Source: Cytobacillus oceanisediminis
Lineage (GTDB): Bacteria; Bacillota; Bacilli; Bacillales; Cytobacillaceae
Length of the DNA: 64,000 nucleotides
Direction: 5' to 3'
Assembly (NCBI RefSeq): GCF_004366035.1
Contig: NZ_SOEE01000010.1
Location: 151,306-215,305, forward strand
This document shows, in pieces, positions 17,969-26,085 of this stretch; positions within the stretch are counted from its first letter, which is position 1; every line of letters begins with the position of its first letter. The notes below the pieces were generated by a model. The model ran no database searches. It saw nothing but the letters and a program-made list of their open reading frames with translations, and was not told the DNA's origin. The translations under genes and the position numbers were made by a program.

Positions 17969-18838
17969 CTATTTGTTTATACCGATCAGAATATCTGCAT
18001 CTAACGTTACATGACTGCTGTTCCTGCTAATAAAAGAGTGAATGGCAGCCTGATTGGAATCCCAGGAAAGGGGAGACATCTGGGCTAAATACGGAAGTTT
18101 GCTTTCGTCCATTTTTCTTTCATCCGTCACATGAATCGTGTCGGTTAGGGTAAAATGCTTTCTAAAAAGGGAAACGATCTCATCATTTTTATATAAATTT
18201 TTTTCATTGCTTCCATAAAGGGAATTCCGCATTTCCTTTAAATGCCCTGTGCGCGGAACCGCCTTTATGATGAGCCCTTTTGAGGACAAAATTCTCTTAA
18301 ATTCCTTGTAATTTGAAGGAGAGAAGAGATTCAGAATCATATTGAAGGACTGATCTGCTAAAGGAGATCTCGCCAGATCCCCTACAAGCCATATTTCATC
18401 TTTGTAATTTTTCGCAGCCTGTTCAATCCCGGCTTTCGAAATATCCACACCGACACCTGTCATCGTTCCAACCCTGGAATTCTCTAATATCTTTTTCAGA
18501 TGCGAACCTTCACCGCATCCTGCATCAAGCATTAAGGATGGGGTGCTGGAATTTGTGAAATAGTCATGAATCACGGTTGAAATTTTATCATGAAGGGGAT
18601 CAAACAGTTCACTTTCCATGATAATTTTCTCTCTGGCTTTATATAAGGTTTTGCTGTAGCGGCTCTTGGCAGAATGATTAAGCATGTTCACATATCCATG
18701 CTTTGAAATATCATAGGTATGCCTGTTCGAACATAGGAGGCTTTTATATTGAACAAGCTTCAATGATTCTTTACAGAGAGGGCATCTTAGAGAATTACTG
18801 AACGTCCTAAACTTTGCAGCGATTGTTTGATTTACCAT
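17969..18838 (-). CDS. rlmA: RlmA-type 23S rRNA (guanine-N1)-methyltransferase
   Basis: This 289-residue methyltransferase of the RlmA/TlrB family methylates guanine in the 23S rRNA exit-tunnel hairpin 35 region; in Gram-positives the RlmA(II) form can affect tylosin-type macrolides. The N-terminal zinc finger is intact (C19, C22, C36, H40: RCPLCKES...LLCSNRHTYD) and the SAM-binding motif is LDAGCGEGSHL at 104-114. The ATG at 18838 is chosen because AAAGGAAG lies 9 bases upstream. A longer frame from 18910 would translate through a terminator hairpin. An attenuator-like leader lies upstream. Confidence 0.85.
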   Translation of the reverse strand: MVNQTIAAKFRTFSNSLRCPLCKESLKLVQYKSLLCSNRHTYDISKHGYVNMLNHSAKSRYSKTLYKAREKIIMESELFDPLHDKISTVIHDYFTNSSTPSLMLDAGCGEGSHLKKILENSRVGTMTGVGVDISKAGIEQAAKNYKDEIWLVGDLARSPLADQSFNMILNLFSPSNYKEFKRILSSKGLIIKAVPRTGHLKEMRNSLYGSNEKNLYKNDEIVSLFRKHFTLTDTIHVTDERKMDESKLPYLAQMSPLSWDSNQAAIHSFISRNSSHVTLDADILIGINK

Positions 18839-18856
18839 GTTTTCTCTTCCTTTCAA

Positions 18857-19014
18857 CAAAAAAATCACAGGCATCTGCCTGTGATTCAGAGTAAAGGGAA
18901 GAAGCCCCATCCTAATTCGGCTGGGCTAATCAGAGCCGTCAGCTAATAAACCTTCCTGTTTCATGGAAGAGTTTAAGAGATATAAAAAAAGAAAGGCAAA
19001 AACCATGCCTTTCT
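18857..19014 (-). promoter_or_regulatory. Attenuator-like leader of rlmA: two terminator hairpins and a short leader reading frame
   Basis: On the minus strand the leader contains three elements in order. Terminator 1 (19014-18984) is AGAAAGGCA and TGCCTTTCT followed by TTTTTTT. Next is a 12-codon frame from ATG 18964 to TAG 18926 (MKQEGLLADGSD). Terminator 2 (18886-18857) is AATCACAGGC and GCCTGTGATT followed by TTTTTTT, just before the rlmA ribosome site. Two terminators inside a leader of a ribosome-modifying gene suggest ribosome-mediated attenuation. The leader frame lacks a strong ribosome site. The other 300 bases up to 19324 hold no gene I can support. Confidence 0.6.
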
Positions 19015-19323
19015 CAATTTGCCAATTTCATTTGGCAGAATATGAAATAACATATTGACGCTATTCCATATAAATTGAAGATTATTAAAAAAGGACAGAC
19101 TGATCCCATTTACTCTGCATACACAAACAGAGCCTTTGAACGTATTAAATTATTGGTTCAAAGCTGGGAATCGAAGTCTTATTGCGTATGTCATTTTTTA
19201 ATAATCCTCCTTAAAGATAAAATACAGTTGTATTATAGTTGCTATTCTAAGATAAGTAAAGGTCCTATACAGAATTTTATAAAAGAGGGGAGGGAAGACT
19301 TAGTTTGAAATGGAGGAAAACCT

Positions 19324-19815
19324 ATGAAAAAAAAACTTTTACTGACGATTTTCATGGCACTTTCTATATCTCAGAGTAATGCATATGCACAATCCCTCTC
19401 ATATCCCTGCAGCATTGTACTGAAGCCTGTAAATAAAATTCCCAATATTAGCGGCACAGCTTTAATAACAAAGGTAAAGAAACCGTATACGGAACAGCCT
19501 GGCAGCCCTGTAAGAGAACGAACCGGTGTTGGTATATACGCTGATTGGATGCCTCAGCCTTCTAACTTTGGAGATTATGATCAATATGAAGGGTTTGCCC
19601 AAATCCCAGGTGAAATAAGCTGGAAATTTAAAATGTATCCCGTTAAGGAAGATCAGCCCAGCTGGTTTGGCGGTTCGCCATGGGTGGGGAAATTTGATGA
19701 AATCTCAGCAGAACTATCTCCTGAAACGATCGTAAGCTTGAGGCTGTCCAATTCAAGGACCAATCGTCTGGGGCCGGCCGTTTTACAATTCACATTAAAG
19801 AGATGTGCAGAGTAA
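19324..19815 (+). CDS. Hypothetical secreted protein
   Basis: This 163-residue protein has a clear signal peptide (MKKKLLLTIFMALSISQSNA with likely cleavage after AYA). The mature domain is beta-rich with many aromatic residues, and its only two Cys residues lie near its start (YPCSIVL) and at its end (LKRCAE), so a disulfide joining the termini is likely. I do not recognise the family. TGGAGG precedes the ATG. The GNAT gene begins 70 bases later. Confidence 0.75.
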   Translation: MKKKLLLTIFMALSISQSNAYAQSLSYPCSIVLKPVNKIPNISGTALITKVKKPYTEQPGSPVRERTGVGIYADWMPQPSNFGDYDQYEGFAQIPGEISWKFKMYPVKEDQPSWFGGSPWVGKFDEISAELSPETIVSLRLSNSRTNRLGPAVLQFTLKRCAE

Positions 19816-19886
19816 GAAGGATATTGTATAAAGAGTATTTAATACTTAGTGGGGTGAAAAAACAAAAGATTATGAGGGAGAAGCGA

Positions 19887-20738
19887 ATGATAGCAGAATT
19901 AGCAGAATTAAATCAATATGATATTCCCGGTCTAATAGATTTATCGGCATCGGTTGGATGGGATTATGATGAAAATGAAGTTAGAACACTTTTGGAATCG
20001 GGGAGAGTTTTCGGTCATAAGAATTCTGCAGGGAGAATTGTTTCTAGTTCAGCAATAATCCCTTATGACACTAAACTGGCGTCGATTGGCATGGTTATTG
20101 TCCATGAAGAATTCAGAGGATTAGGGCTGGCAATGGAAGCAGTCCGGAAATGTGCTGGAAGTATTACTGCAGATATGGCGGTAATGCTAATTGCAACGAA
20201 GGAAGGAAAGCCCCTTTATGAAAAAATGGGCTTCACAGCAGTGGATTATATAAGCAAATTTCTTTGTGATAAATTCGTCCCTGAAAATTTACAGGATCAT
20301 GATGGTGTTTTCATAGAAGACTTCAAGCAGTCTGATTTAGCCAAACTTGTTGATTTGGACGGGACTGCCGTTGGAGATAAGCGAAGCGTTTTTCTCCGCA
20401 ATCGAATCAGCCAGTCCAAACAATGTCTTGTTGTTAAAAATAATAAAGGAGAAATCATAGGATATGGATTATCCATACAAGGGCCAGTAAATTTAATACT
20501 CGGACCCATTGCAGCTCCAGATTCAGAAACAGCTGCTTTAATCGTAGAAAATTTGGCTTTACATCATAAAGGGAAGCTGCGTATTGATGTTCCAAAGGGA
20601 AGAACCGATTTTATGTCTTATTTGGATCGATGCGGTTTTGTTAAAGCAAATACTCCCCCAGTCATGGTGAAAAATTCAGCAGCTATGCCGCAGAGGAACA
20701 ATTCCTTATATGCTATTGCTTCGCAGGCTTTTGGATAG
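19887..20738 (+). CDS. GNAT-family N-acetyltransferase
   Basis: This protein of about 283 residues has an N-terminal GNAT domain with the acyl-CoA motif VHEEFRGLGLAMEAVRKC (residues about 70-88) and LYEKMGFTAVDYISKF. A C-terminal region of about 120 residues resembles the second domain of two-domain GNATs (GNAT_acetyltr_2/DUF1248-like). ATG 19887 is chosen because AGGGAGAAG lies 6 bases upstream; earlier in-frame starts lack a site and overlap the previous gene. Substrate unknown. Confidence 0.82.
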   Translation: MIAELAELNQYDIPGLIDLSASVGWDYDENEVRTLLESGRVFGHKNSAGRIVSSSAIIPYDTKLASIGMVIVHEEFRGLGLAMEAVRKCAGSITADMAVMLIATKEGKPLYEKMGFTAVDYISKFLCDKFVPENLQDHDGVFIEDFKQSDLAKLVDLDGTAVGDKRSVFLRNRISQSKQCLVVKNNKGEIIGYGLSIQGPVNLILGPIAAPDSETAALIVENLALHHKGKLRIDVPKGRTDFMSYLDRCGFVKANTPPVMVKNSAAMPQRNNSLYAIASQAFG

Positions 20739-20749
20739 AGAAATGACGA

Positions 20750-20860
20750 AATTGGCTATGCGCAAATAAATATTTTTATCCGCAGATAAAATTGGGCTAT
20801 GTGCAAGTAAAATATTTTATCCGCATGTAAATTTGGTCTATCCGCACGTCAATGTCAATA
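20750..20860. repeat. Short tandem repeat, 20-bp unit, about five copies
   Basis: Five imperfect 20- to 21-base units follow the consensus YTATSYGCANRTAAA plus an A/T-rich tail, also readable as 40-base double units starting at 20751 and 20791. It sits in the non-coding space between the GNAT gene and a bidirectional terminator. Confidence 0.7.
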
Positions 20861-20931
20861 GCAGGTCAATAATGCTTATATAGTTTCTGAAAAGCGGCTG
20901 GGGAAAGCACAGTCTCCATGCAAAATCATAA

Positions 20932-20969
20932 AAAAACGGCTTAATCTCAGGATTAAAGCCGGTTTTTTT
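20932..20969. terminator. Bidirectional intrinsic terminator
   Basis: AAAACGGCTTAATC and GATTAAAGCCGGTTTT form a long stem around a TCAG loop, with A- and T-runs on both sides. It lies between convergent genes and can serve both. Confidence 0.88.
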
Positions 20970-20984
20970 ATCTTTAATTACCAT

Positions 20985-21854
20985 CTAGATAATCAGCAGA
21001 GCCGTCCCTATAGTAATCAAAATGGCGCCTGCAATTGTATTCATCGCCGGTTTTTCTTTTAATATGATGAAGCTTAAAATCATTGTAAGCACAACACTGA
21101 ACTTATCGATGGGATTGACAACACTAACCTTGCCGATGGCGAGAGCGCCGAAATAGCACAGCCAGGAAAATCCGGTTGCGGCTCCAGAGAGGAAAAGAAA
21201 TAGATAAGACTTTTTGGATATTTTTTTTAGTTCCTTAAAGGTCCCTTGAAAAAACACAATTCCCCAGGCGAAAATAATGATGACCACAGTCCGGATGAAA
21301 GTAGCCACATTGGAGTCGACGTCTTCAATTCCTAACTTTGCTAAAATATTGGTGGCTGCAGCAAATACCGCAGACAATACCGCCAGGAAAATATACGATT
21401 TTGTATTGAATACTTTCCTTTTTGAAGTCTTCTTTCTGTCTTTGCCGATTAACACAAAGGTTCCAATGGAGATAATGACTCCCCCTGAAACAACTAAAGC
21501 TGTAGCGGGTTCTCTTAGAATAATAAATGATAACAGGATGGTTAAGACAACGCTCGACTTATCAATGGGCACTACTTTTGACACGTCGCCGATTTGAATG
21601 GCTTTAAAGAAACAAATCCATGATAAGCCGGTTGTCAGGCCTGAAAGAATGAGAAATATGTACGATTTAACAGAAATAGTCAAGATGCTTTCCGTTTCTC
21701 CCGTAATAACAACCATAAGATAGGCCATGATGACCACCACAATCGTCCGGACTGCAGTAGCTAAGTTGGAATCAACCTTTTCAATGCCAATTTTTGCGAG
21801 GATGGCTGTGAAGGATGCAAATACCGCGGCAAGCAGAGCTAAAATGATGCTCAT
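20985..21854 (-). CDS. EamA/DMT-family transporter
   Basis: This protein of about 289 residues has ten hydrophobic helices arranged as two homologous EamA repeats. Each repeat shows the same pattern: LAKIGIEKVDSNLATAVRTIV and LAKLGIEDVDSNVATFIRTVV, then GLSWICFFKAIQIGDVSKV and GFSWLCYFGALAIGKVSVV. Family members export amino acids, nucleosides or other metabolites; the substrate is unknown here. The third in-frame ATG (21854) is preferred since TGGAG lies 9 bases upstream of it. Confidence 0.88.
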   Translation of the reverse strand: MSIILALLAAVFASFTAILAKIGIEKVDSNLATAVRTIVVVIMAYLMVVITGETESILTISVKSYIFLILSGLTTGLSWICFFKAIQIGDVSKVVPIDKSSVVLTILLSFIILREPATALVVSGGVIISIGTFVLIGKDRKKTSKRKVFNTKSYIFLAVLSAVFAAATNILAKLGIEDVDSNVATFIRTVVIIIFAWGIVFFQGTFKELKKISKKSYLFLFLSGAATGFSWLCYFGALAIGKVSVVNPIDKFSVVLTMILSFIILKEKPAMNTIAGAILITIGTALLII

Positions 21855-22008
21855 AGACATGATCTCCATTTCTTCAATGGGTTTATTATATTTTATTTTG
21901 CTGAAGTGAATATAGAATATTCTCTGATTCCTTTAGTACACATTTAAAAAATTCTGTTTTTTTGCTGAGTATTCTATATTATAGTTTGATTAAGCAAGGA
22001 GGCAGGAA

Positions 22009-22236
22009 ATGGATCAAATTGATAAAAGGAATCGCTTGAACGATGAACCATTTAGTTTTCGGCTAAATAAGAATAACACAGTATTTCTTGATTATAATGG
22101 AAAACAGGTGAAAATTCTAAAAGGGAAAGAGGCAGAGAAATTTCTAAAAAAAATGAATGATGCTGAAGAAGAAAAGAGCAGGCAATTAATCATGGCGAAG
22201 ATAACGGGGAACTTTAAACGGGGAAATGAACGGTAA
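22009..22236 (+). CDS. Small hypothetical cytosolic protein
   Basis: This 75-residue, highly charged protein (DKRNRLNDEPFSFRLNKN, then a Lys/Glu-rich C-terminal helix) has an excellent ribosome site (AAGGAGG) and a terminator right after it, so it is very probably a real gene. I do not recognise the family. It has no Cys, no signal and no membrane segment. Confidence 0.72.
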   Translation: MDQIDKRNRLNDEPFSFRLNKNNTVFLDYNGKQVKILKGKEAEKFLKKMNDAEEEKSRQLIMAKITGNFKRGNER

Positions 22237-22248
22237 TTGTTATGAGCT

Positions 22249-22282
22249 AAAACAGCAGTGTCAATTGGCACTGCTGTTTCTA
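22249..22282. terminator. Intrinsic terminator between convergent small genes
   Basis: AAACAGCAGTGTC... pairs with GGCACTGCTGTTT (stem of about 11 pairs around CAATT), followed by TTCTATTATT. It ends the small gene at 22009 and may serve the convergent VOC gene. Confidence 0.8.
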
Positions 22283-22296
22283 TTATTACGTAAACT

Positions 22297-22668
22297 CTAC
22301 CTATGCTGGTCGAAAAGTATGGCGTTGCCATCCGGATCTTCGAGTGTAAAACTTGCAGGACCAGCGCCTGACTCATCTGCTTCGTTAATGATATGAACCC
22401 CTTGTTCCTTCAGCTGCTTTTGAAGATTCCGAATGTCAGTGAATCCCTCTAAATTTTCTGCATTTTGGTTCCAGCCAGGGTTAAATGTAAGAATGTTTTT
22501 CTCGAACATCCCTTGGAATAGACCTATTACACAGCTTTCATTCTTTAAGATCAGCCAATTTTGAGAGATATCCCCTCCTAATGCTTCAAAACCAAGTTTT
22601 TCGTAAAATTCTTTTGACTTCTTAATGTCTTTAACAGTTAAACTTACTGAAAATGCTCCTAGTTTCAT
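22297..22668 (-). CDS. VOC-family (glyoxalase/bleomycin-resistance fold) protein
   Basis: This 123-residue protein has the paired beta-alpha-beta-beta-beta fold of the VOC superfamily. It opens with FSVSLTVKDIKKSKEFYEKLGFE and ends with FTLEDPDGNAILFDQH, where the EDPDGN turn is typical. The function within the superfamily (lyase, dioxygenase or binding protein) cannot be assigned. TTGGAGG precedes the ATG. Confidence 0.88.
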   Translation of the reverse strand: MKLGAFSVSLTVKDIKKSKEFYEKLGFEALGGDISQNWLILKNESCVIGLFQGMFEKNILTFNPGWNQNAENLEGFTDIRNLQKQLKEQGVHIINEADESGAGPASFTLEDPDGNAILFDQHR

Positions 22669-22781
22669 AGTTCCTCCAAGGGTTTAGTTTTTATACAATT
22701 CAGACAATACAATTTGAGTTTAATCGAAGCCATTTTATAAAGCAATAGAGTTGCCATTAAAAAAGCGGCTGGGACCGCTTT

Positions 22782-23075
22782 TTAATAAAGTCTTCTTCTC
22801 CGAAACCGGCTGCAGGTAAAATCGGTTTGGATTTTCATATAAATATAAATAATCGCCGCAATTGTTCCTTCTTCGCCGTGCCTGTTTGTCTTTGGCTTCA
22901 GACATCTCAGGAATTCCCGGTCACAGCTGCATTTCGATCTACCGTTTGCCCAGCATTTATCATGTGCCATGCAGCAGGCATCCACGCCGTTAATAGGGGC
23001 ATCTGGTCCGCTGCATCCGGGACCGCACCATCTGTAGCCGGGGAACAGGCAAGGAATCTGTTTTTTTCTCCTCAA
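22782..23075 (-). CDS. Phospholipase A2-like small Cys-rich protein
   Basis: This 97-residue protein has a clear secretory-type PLA2 core: a Gly-rich calcium loop (YRWCGPGCSGPDAP, residues about 14-27) followed by the catalytic helix motif CCMAHDKCW with H38-D39, and a second helix with D52 (CSCDREFLRCLK). There are nine Cys residues. There is no signal peptide; the N-terminus is short and basic, so export is unclear, and spore-coat deposition would be one explanation. The start is TTG with AAAGGGGG 6 bases upstream. The C-terminal tail is very basic (RFRRRRLY). Confidence 0.75.
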   Translation of the reverse strand: MRRKKQIPCLFPGYRWCGPGCSGPDAPINGVDACCMAHDKCWANGRSKCSCDREFLRCLKPKTNRHGEEGTIAAIIYIYMKIQTDFTCSRFRRRRLY

Positions 23076-23248
23076 TAGTATCCCCCTTTTTATATCAATT
23101 TAATTATAGATATGGCAGAACCCTGCTAGAGGTGTGGTTACTTATCTACTAAATGAAGATTGTTTTCTGATTAAGGGCAGGGGCCCATACCCCATAGGCA
23201 CCTGACGCATATCCTTAACTGTAGACAAATACAGAGGAGGAGTTCCGT

Positions 23249-23530
23249 TTGGATTATCAATATCAGCACATGCCAGTGGCACAGGAGTATGTTCCTCACA
23301 ATGGCATGTATTTCACTGACCAACGAGTTCGGCCCGGATTTGGATTCGGGAGACCAGGATTTGGGTTTGGCCGGCCAGGATTCGGATTTGGAGGACCTGG
23401 ATTTGGACTGGGGCTTGGATTTTTAGGGGGCCTGGCGACAGGAGCTTTGCTGGCACCTGGGCCAGGATTTGGATATCCTTACTATCCTTACCCGCCATAC
23501 CCGTATCCGCCATACCCTTACTATTACTAA
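23249..23530 (+). CDS. Low-complexity Gly/Phe- and Pro/Tyr-rich protein
   Basis: This 93-residue protein has three tandem GFGFGRP-type heptads (residues about 30-52), then a hydrophobic Gly/Leu/Ala stretch (LGFLGGLATGALLAPG) and a C-terminal tail of repeated YPYPP units ending PYYY. The start is TTG behind AGAGGAGGAG. Such composition is common in spore-surface and other structural proteins of Bacillaceae, so a coat or exosporium role is possible. It is divergent from the PLA2-like gene. Confidence 0.72.
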   Translation: MDYQYQHMPVAQEYVPHNGMYFTDQRVRPGFGFGRPGFGFGRPGFGFGGPGFGLGLGFLGGLATGALLAPGPGFGYPYYPYPPYPYPPYPYYY

Positions 23531-23534
23531 AGGA

Positions 23535-23569
23535 AGAGAGCTTTGTCCTGGGGCAGGGCTCTCTTTTTA
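23535..23569 (+). terminator. Intrinsic terminator
   Basis: AGAGAGCTTTG and CAGGGCTCTCT pair around a TCCTGGGG loop and run into TTTTTAA, directly after the Gly/Phe-rich gene. Confidence 0.8.
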
Positions 23570-23624
23570 ATTGATTTAATTTTCAGAATTATATAATATG
23601 AAATAACGATAGGAGTGTGAAAGT

Positions 23625-24005
23625 ATGATTAAACAAGTTGGACAAATAATGCTATACGTAAACAATCAGGATGAAGCAGTGAAATTTTGGACTGAAAAAG
23701 CCGGATTTCAAGTAAAAGACGAAGAAGATAATGGCCAGGGAATGAGATGGATCGAAGTAGCACCATCGAAGGAGGCGGAAACTAGCATCATACTGCACAA
23801 CAAGGAATGGGTAGAGAAGATGTCGCCGGGATTAAATCTGGGCACCCCTTCATTGATGTTCTTCACGGAAAATATTGAGCAGCTGTATAGCGACTTTTCA
23901 AACAAGAATATTACCGTTGGAGAAATGGTGGACATGCCTTCCGGACGGGTTTTTAACTTTGCGGATGGAGAAGAAAATTACTTTGCTGTGATGGAGAAAA
24001 AGTGA
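23625..24005 (+). CDS. VOC-family (glyoxalase-like) protein
   Basis: This 126-residue VOC-superfamily protein opens with GQIMLYVNNQDEAVKFWTEKAGFQV and ends with NFADGEENYFAVMEK. The family's usual metal-ligand Glu near the end (EENYF) is present, but I cannot assign a reaction. TAGGAGTG precedes the ATG. It is unrelated in detail to the VOC protein at 22297-22668. Confidence 0.85.
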   Translation: MIKQVGQIMLYVNNQDEAVKFWTEKAGFQVKDEEDNGQGMRWIEVAPSKEAETSIILHNKEWVEKMSPGLNLGTPSLMFFTENIEQLYSDFSNKNITVGEMVDMPSGRVFNFADGEENYFAVMEKK

Positions 24006-24046
24006 GAAAGGGATAGGCAGAGCTGCTAATTCAGAGGTGTGGAAAG

Positions 24047-24702
24047 ATGAAACAAATTATTGCTCTCTGAGGTGGTGGTTTTTCTATGGAGCCCGACATT
24101 CCATTATAGGATATATACTGGTTCCTACAGCAAGCGGGGATTCCGACCAATATACAAACAGATTCTATCATTCTTTTGAAAAAATGCCCTGTCAGCCATC
24201 CCATTTATCTTTATTTAAACCGCCAGCCAGTGATATTGAAGGATTCGTACTGGAATAAGATATTATTTATGCTGGCGGAGGCAGCACGAAAAATCTCGTT
24301 GCTTTGTAGAAGGAATGGGGATTAGATGCAGTACTTAAAAAAGCATGGGATCAAGGGATTACTCTCGCTGGCATAAGCGCCGGCTCTTTATGCTGGTTTG
24401 AAGAAGGCGTTACAAATTCCTTTGGCGATGAAAAGCTGGATCCGTTAAAATGTTTAGGATTTTTAAAAGGCAGCAATTGTCTTCATTATGATGGTGAATT
24501 AAATAGAAGGCCTTCCTATCATCGATTATTGTCTGAGAACAATATCAAAGCTGGTATAGCGGCAGATGATGGAGCTGTCATTCACTTCATAGACCAGGAT
24601 ATTCTGAAGATTGTCAGCTAAAGGCCTGATGCAAGGGCATATAGAGTTTATTTTGATGGAGAGGTAAAAGAGGAAGTGCTTGTAGCTGAATTCTTAGGAT
24701 AA
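24047..24702 (+). pseudogene. pepE: Decayed peptidase E (alpha-aspartyl dipeptidase, S51) gene
   Basis: Most of a PepE-like S51 dipeptidase can be read through the damage. MKQIIAL then GGGFSMEP opens it, LVPTASGDSDQY follows in another frame, then DIIYAGGGSTKN, the nucleophile-elbow region GISAGSLCWFEEGVTNSFGD (Ser in the GxSAGS motif), LKGSNCLHYDGELNRRPSYH and IAADDGAVIHF. It carries five in-frame stops (TGA, TAG, TAA, TAG, TAA) and at least one frameshift with a small deletion near 24105. The gene is clearly dead. The span 24703-24961 holds no other gene I can support. Confidence 0.88.
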
Positions 24703-24961
24703 CAACTTACGGGAATAGCGTACAAAAAATCGTCAGGACCACTAATCTGAACAGTTTCTCAAGCATTCCGCCAGCTCCTTTCGATTGGTAAGCATAGTTT
24801 TATTATACGTGTCCTTTATTAATAGAATATAATTGGCCTGTAAAGTTTTTGTTAAGTGTAATTTAGGGGTGCGCCGGCATCCCTTTTCCTATGTTTCTGA
24901 AGCATCTCTATTTCCTCTATTTTCATGGTTTTGATATTCTTAAGGCAAAGGGGGAAGAGGA

Positions 24962-26077
24962 ATGAACAAAGTCTATCTCGATTACAATGCAAGCACACCT
25001 TTGGCATCGGAAGTTGTAGATGTCATGAATCCGCTGCTGACGGACTTTTATGGAAATCCTTCCGCTCTGCACTGGGCTGGGCAACCAGTAAAAGAGAAGC
25101 TGGTGAATGCAAGAAAACAGGTAGCTGGCTTGTTGTCATGTTTGCCGGAAGAGGTTATTTTTACAAGCGGCGGAAGTGAAGCGAATAATTTGGCATTAAA
25201 GGGTTATTATTTCAAGCACCAGCAAAAAGGCAAACATATTATTACGTCTAAAATCGAGCATCCTGCCATCGTGGAGCCCCTGAAATTTCTGGAGCGCCTG
25301 GGTGCTGAAATCACCATGGTGGATGTGGATGCATATGGGCTGGTTTCTACTGAGGCTATTGAAGATGCCATTCGGGAAGATACAATCCTGATCACCATGA
25401 TGCATTCAAACAATGAAGTGGGGACCCTTCAGCCGATCGAAGAAATAGGGGAAATCGCCAGAAGACACAGGATCACTTTTCATACCGATGCGTCTCAATC
25501 TATGGGCAAGGTAACTGTTGATGTTAATCAACTGAATGTGGATATGCTCACAATAGCGGGCCATAAATTGTATGCCCCAAAAGGAATTGGCGCCTTATAT
25601 ATCAGAAAAGGCATTGAGCTGGAGCCGCTGATTCATGGGGCTGGGCACGAGTTTGGATTGCGTGCAGGAACAGAGAACACTCTGCTTGCAGCCGGGCTCG
25701 GAAAAGCATGTGAGCTGGCTCAGGAACAGGTCTGGGACCGGAAGCTTGCAGACTTAACGAATTATTTTTGGGGTCAATTGAAGGAGGCATTTGGTGATGG
25801 AGTTGTCCTTAACGGCCATGAAGAAAAACGGCTTCCGAATACTCTGAATGTCAGTTTTATCAATCGGGTTGGACAGGACATTTTATCCGCCATTCCACAG
25901 CTTGCTGCCTCTACAGGGTCAGCCTGCCATTCAGGCAAAGTGGAATTGTCCCCTGTTTTAAAAGAAATGAAGATTCCTGAACAGGTTGGAATGGGTGCTG
26001 TCAGATTCAGTCTAGGAAGATATACGGTAAAAGAGGAACTCGATCAGGTGATTTCCTGGCTGAAAGAAAAGATCTAG
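24962..26077 (+). CDS. Cysteine desulfurase (NifS/IscS-like, class V aminotransferase fold)
   Basis: This 371-residue PLP enzyme has YLDYNASTPL at the N-terminus, FTSGGSEANNLALKG, the PLP-phosphate region HTDASQSMGKV, the PLP-Lys segment TIAGHKLYAPKGIGALY and the catalytic-Cys loop STGSACHSGKVELSP. It mobilises sulfur from L-cysteine for tRNA thiolation or Fe-S clusters. No scaffold or thiolase gene is adjacent, so the acceptor is unknown. A selenium role for it cannot be claimed from sequence. GGGGGAAGAGG precedes the ATG. Confidence 0.9.
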   Translation: MNKVYLDYNASTPLASEVVDVMNPLLTDFYGNPSALHWAGQPVKEKLVNARKQVAGLLSCLPEEVIFTSGGSEANNLALKGYYFKHQQKGKHIITSKIEHPAIVEPLKFLERLGAEITMVDVDAYGLVSTEAIEDAIREDTILITMMHSNNEVGTLQPIEEIGEIARRHRITFHTDASQSMGKVTVDVNQLNVDMLTIAGHKLYAPKGIGALYIRKGIELEPLIHGAGHEFGLRAGTENTLLAAGLGKACELAQEQVWDRKLADLTNYFWGQLKEAFGDGVVLNGHEEKRLPNTLNVSFINRVGQDILSAIPQLAASTGSACHSGKVELSPVLKEMKIPEQVGMGAVRFSLGRYTVKEELDQVISWLKEKI

Positions 26078-26085
26078 GCTGCCGT

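Noticed and set aside
19075..19308. 77-codon frame before the secreted protein gene
   Set aside because: TTG start without a ribosome site, A/T-rich composition and no recognisable pattern; part of it lies in the likely promoter region of rlmA.
24037..24258. Separate 73-residue protein
   Set aside because: Its second half is the LVPTASGDS part of peptidase E in a shifted frame; it is a piece of the pepE pseudogene.
24047..24702. Read-through or recoding of the TGA/TAG/TAA codons in pepE
   Set aside because: All three stop codons occur, at positions normally filled by unrelated residues, together with a frameshift; this is plain decay, unlike the single TGA in the DsbA-like gene.
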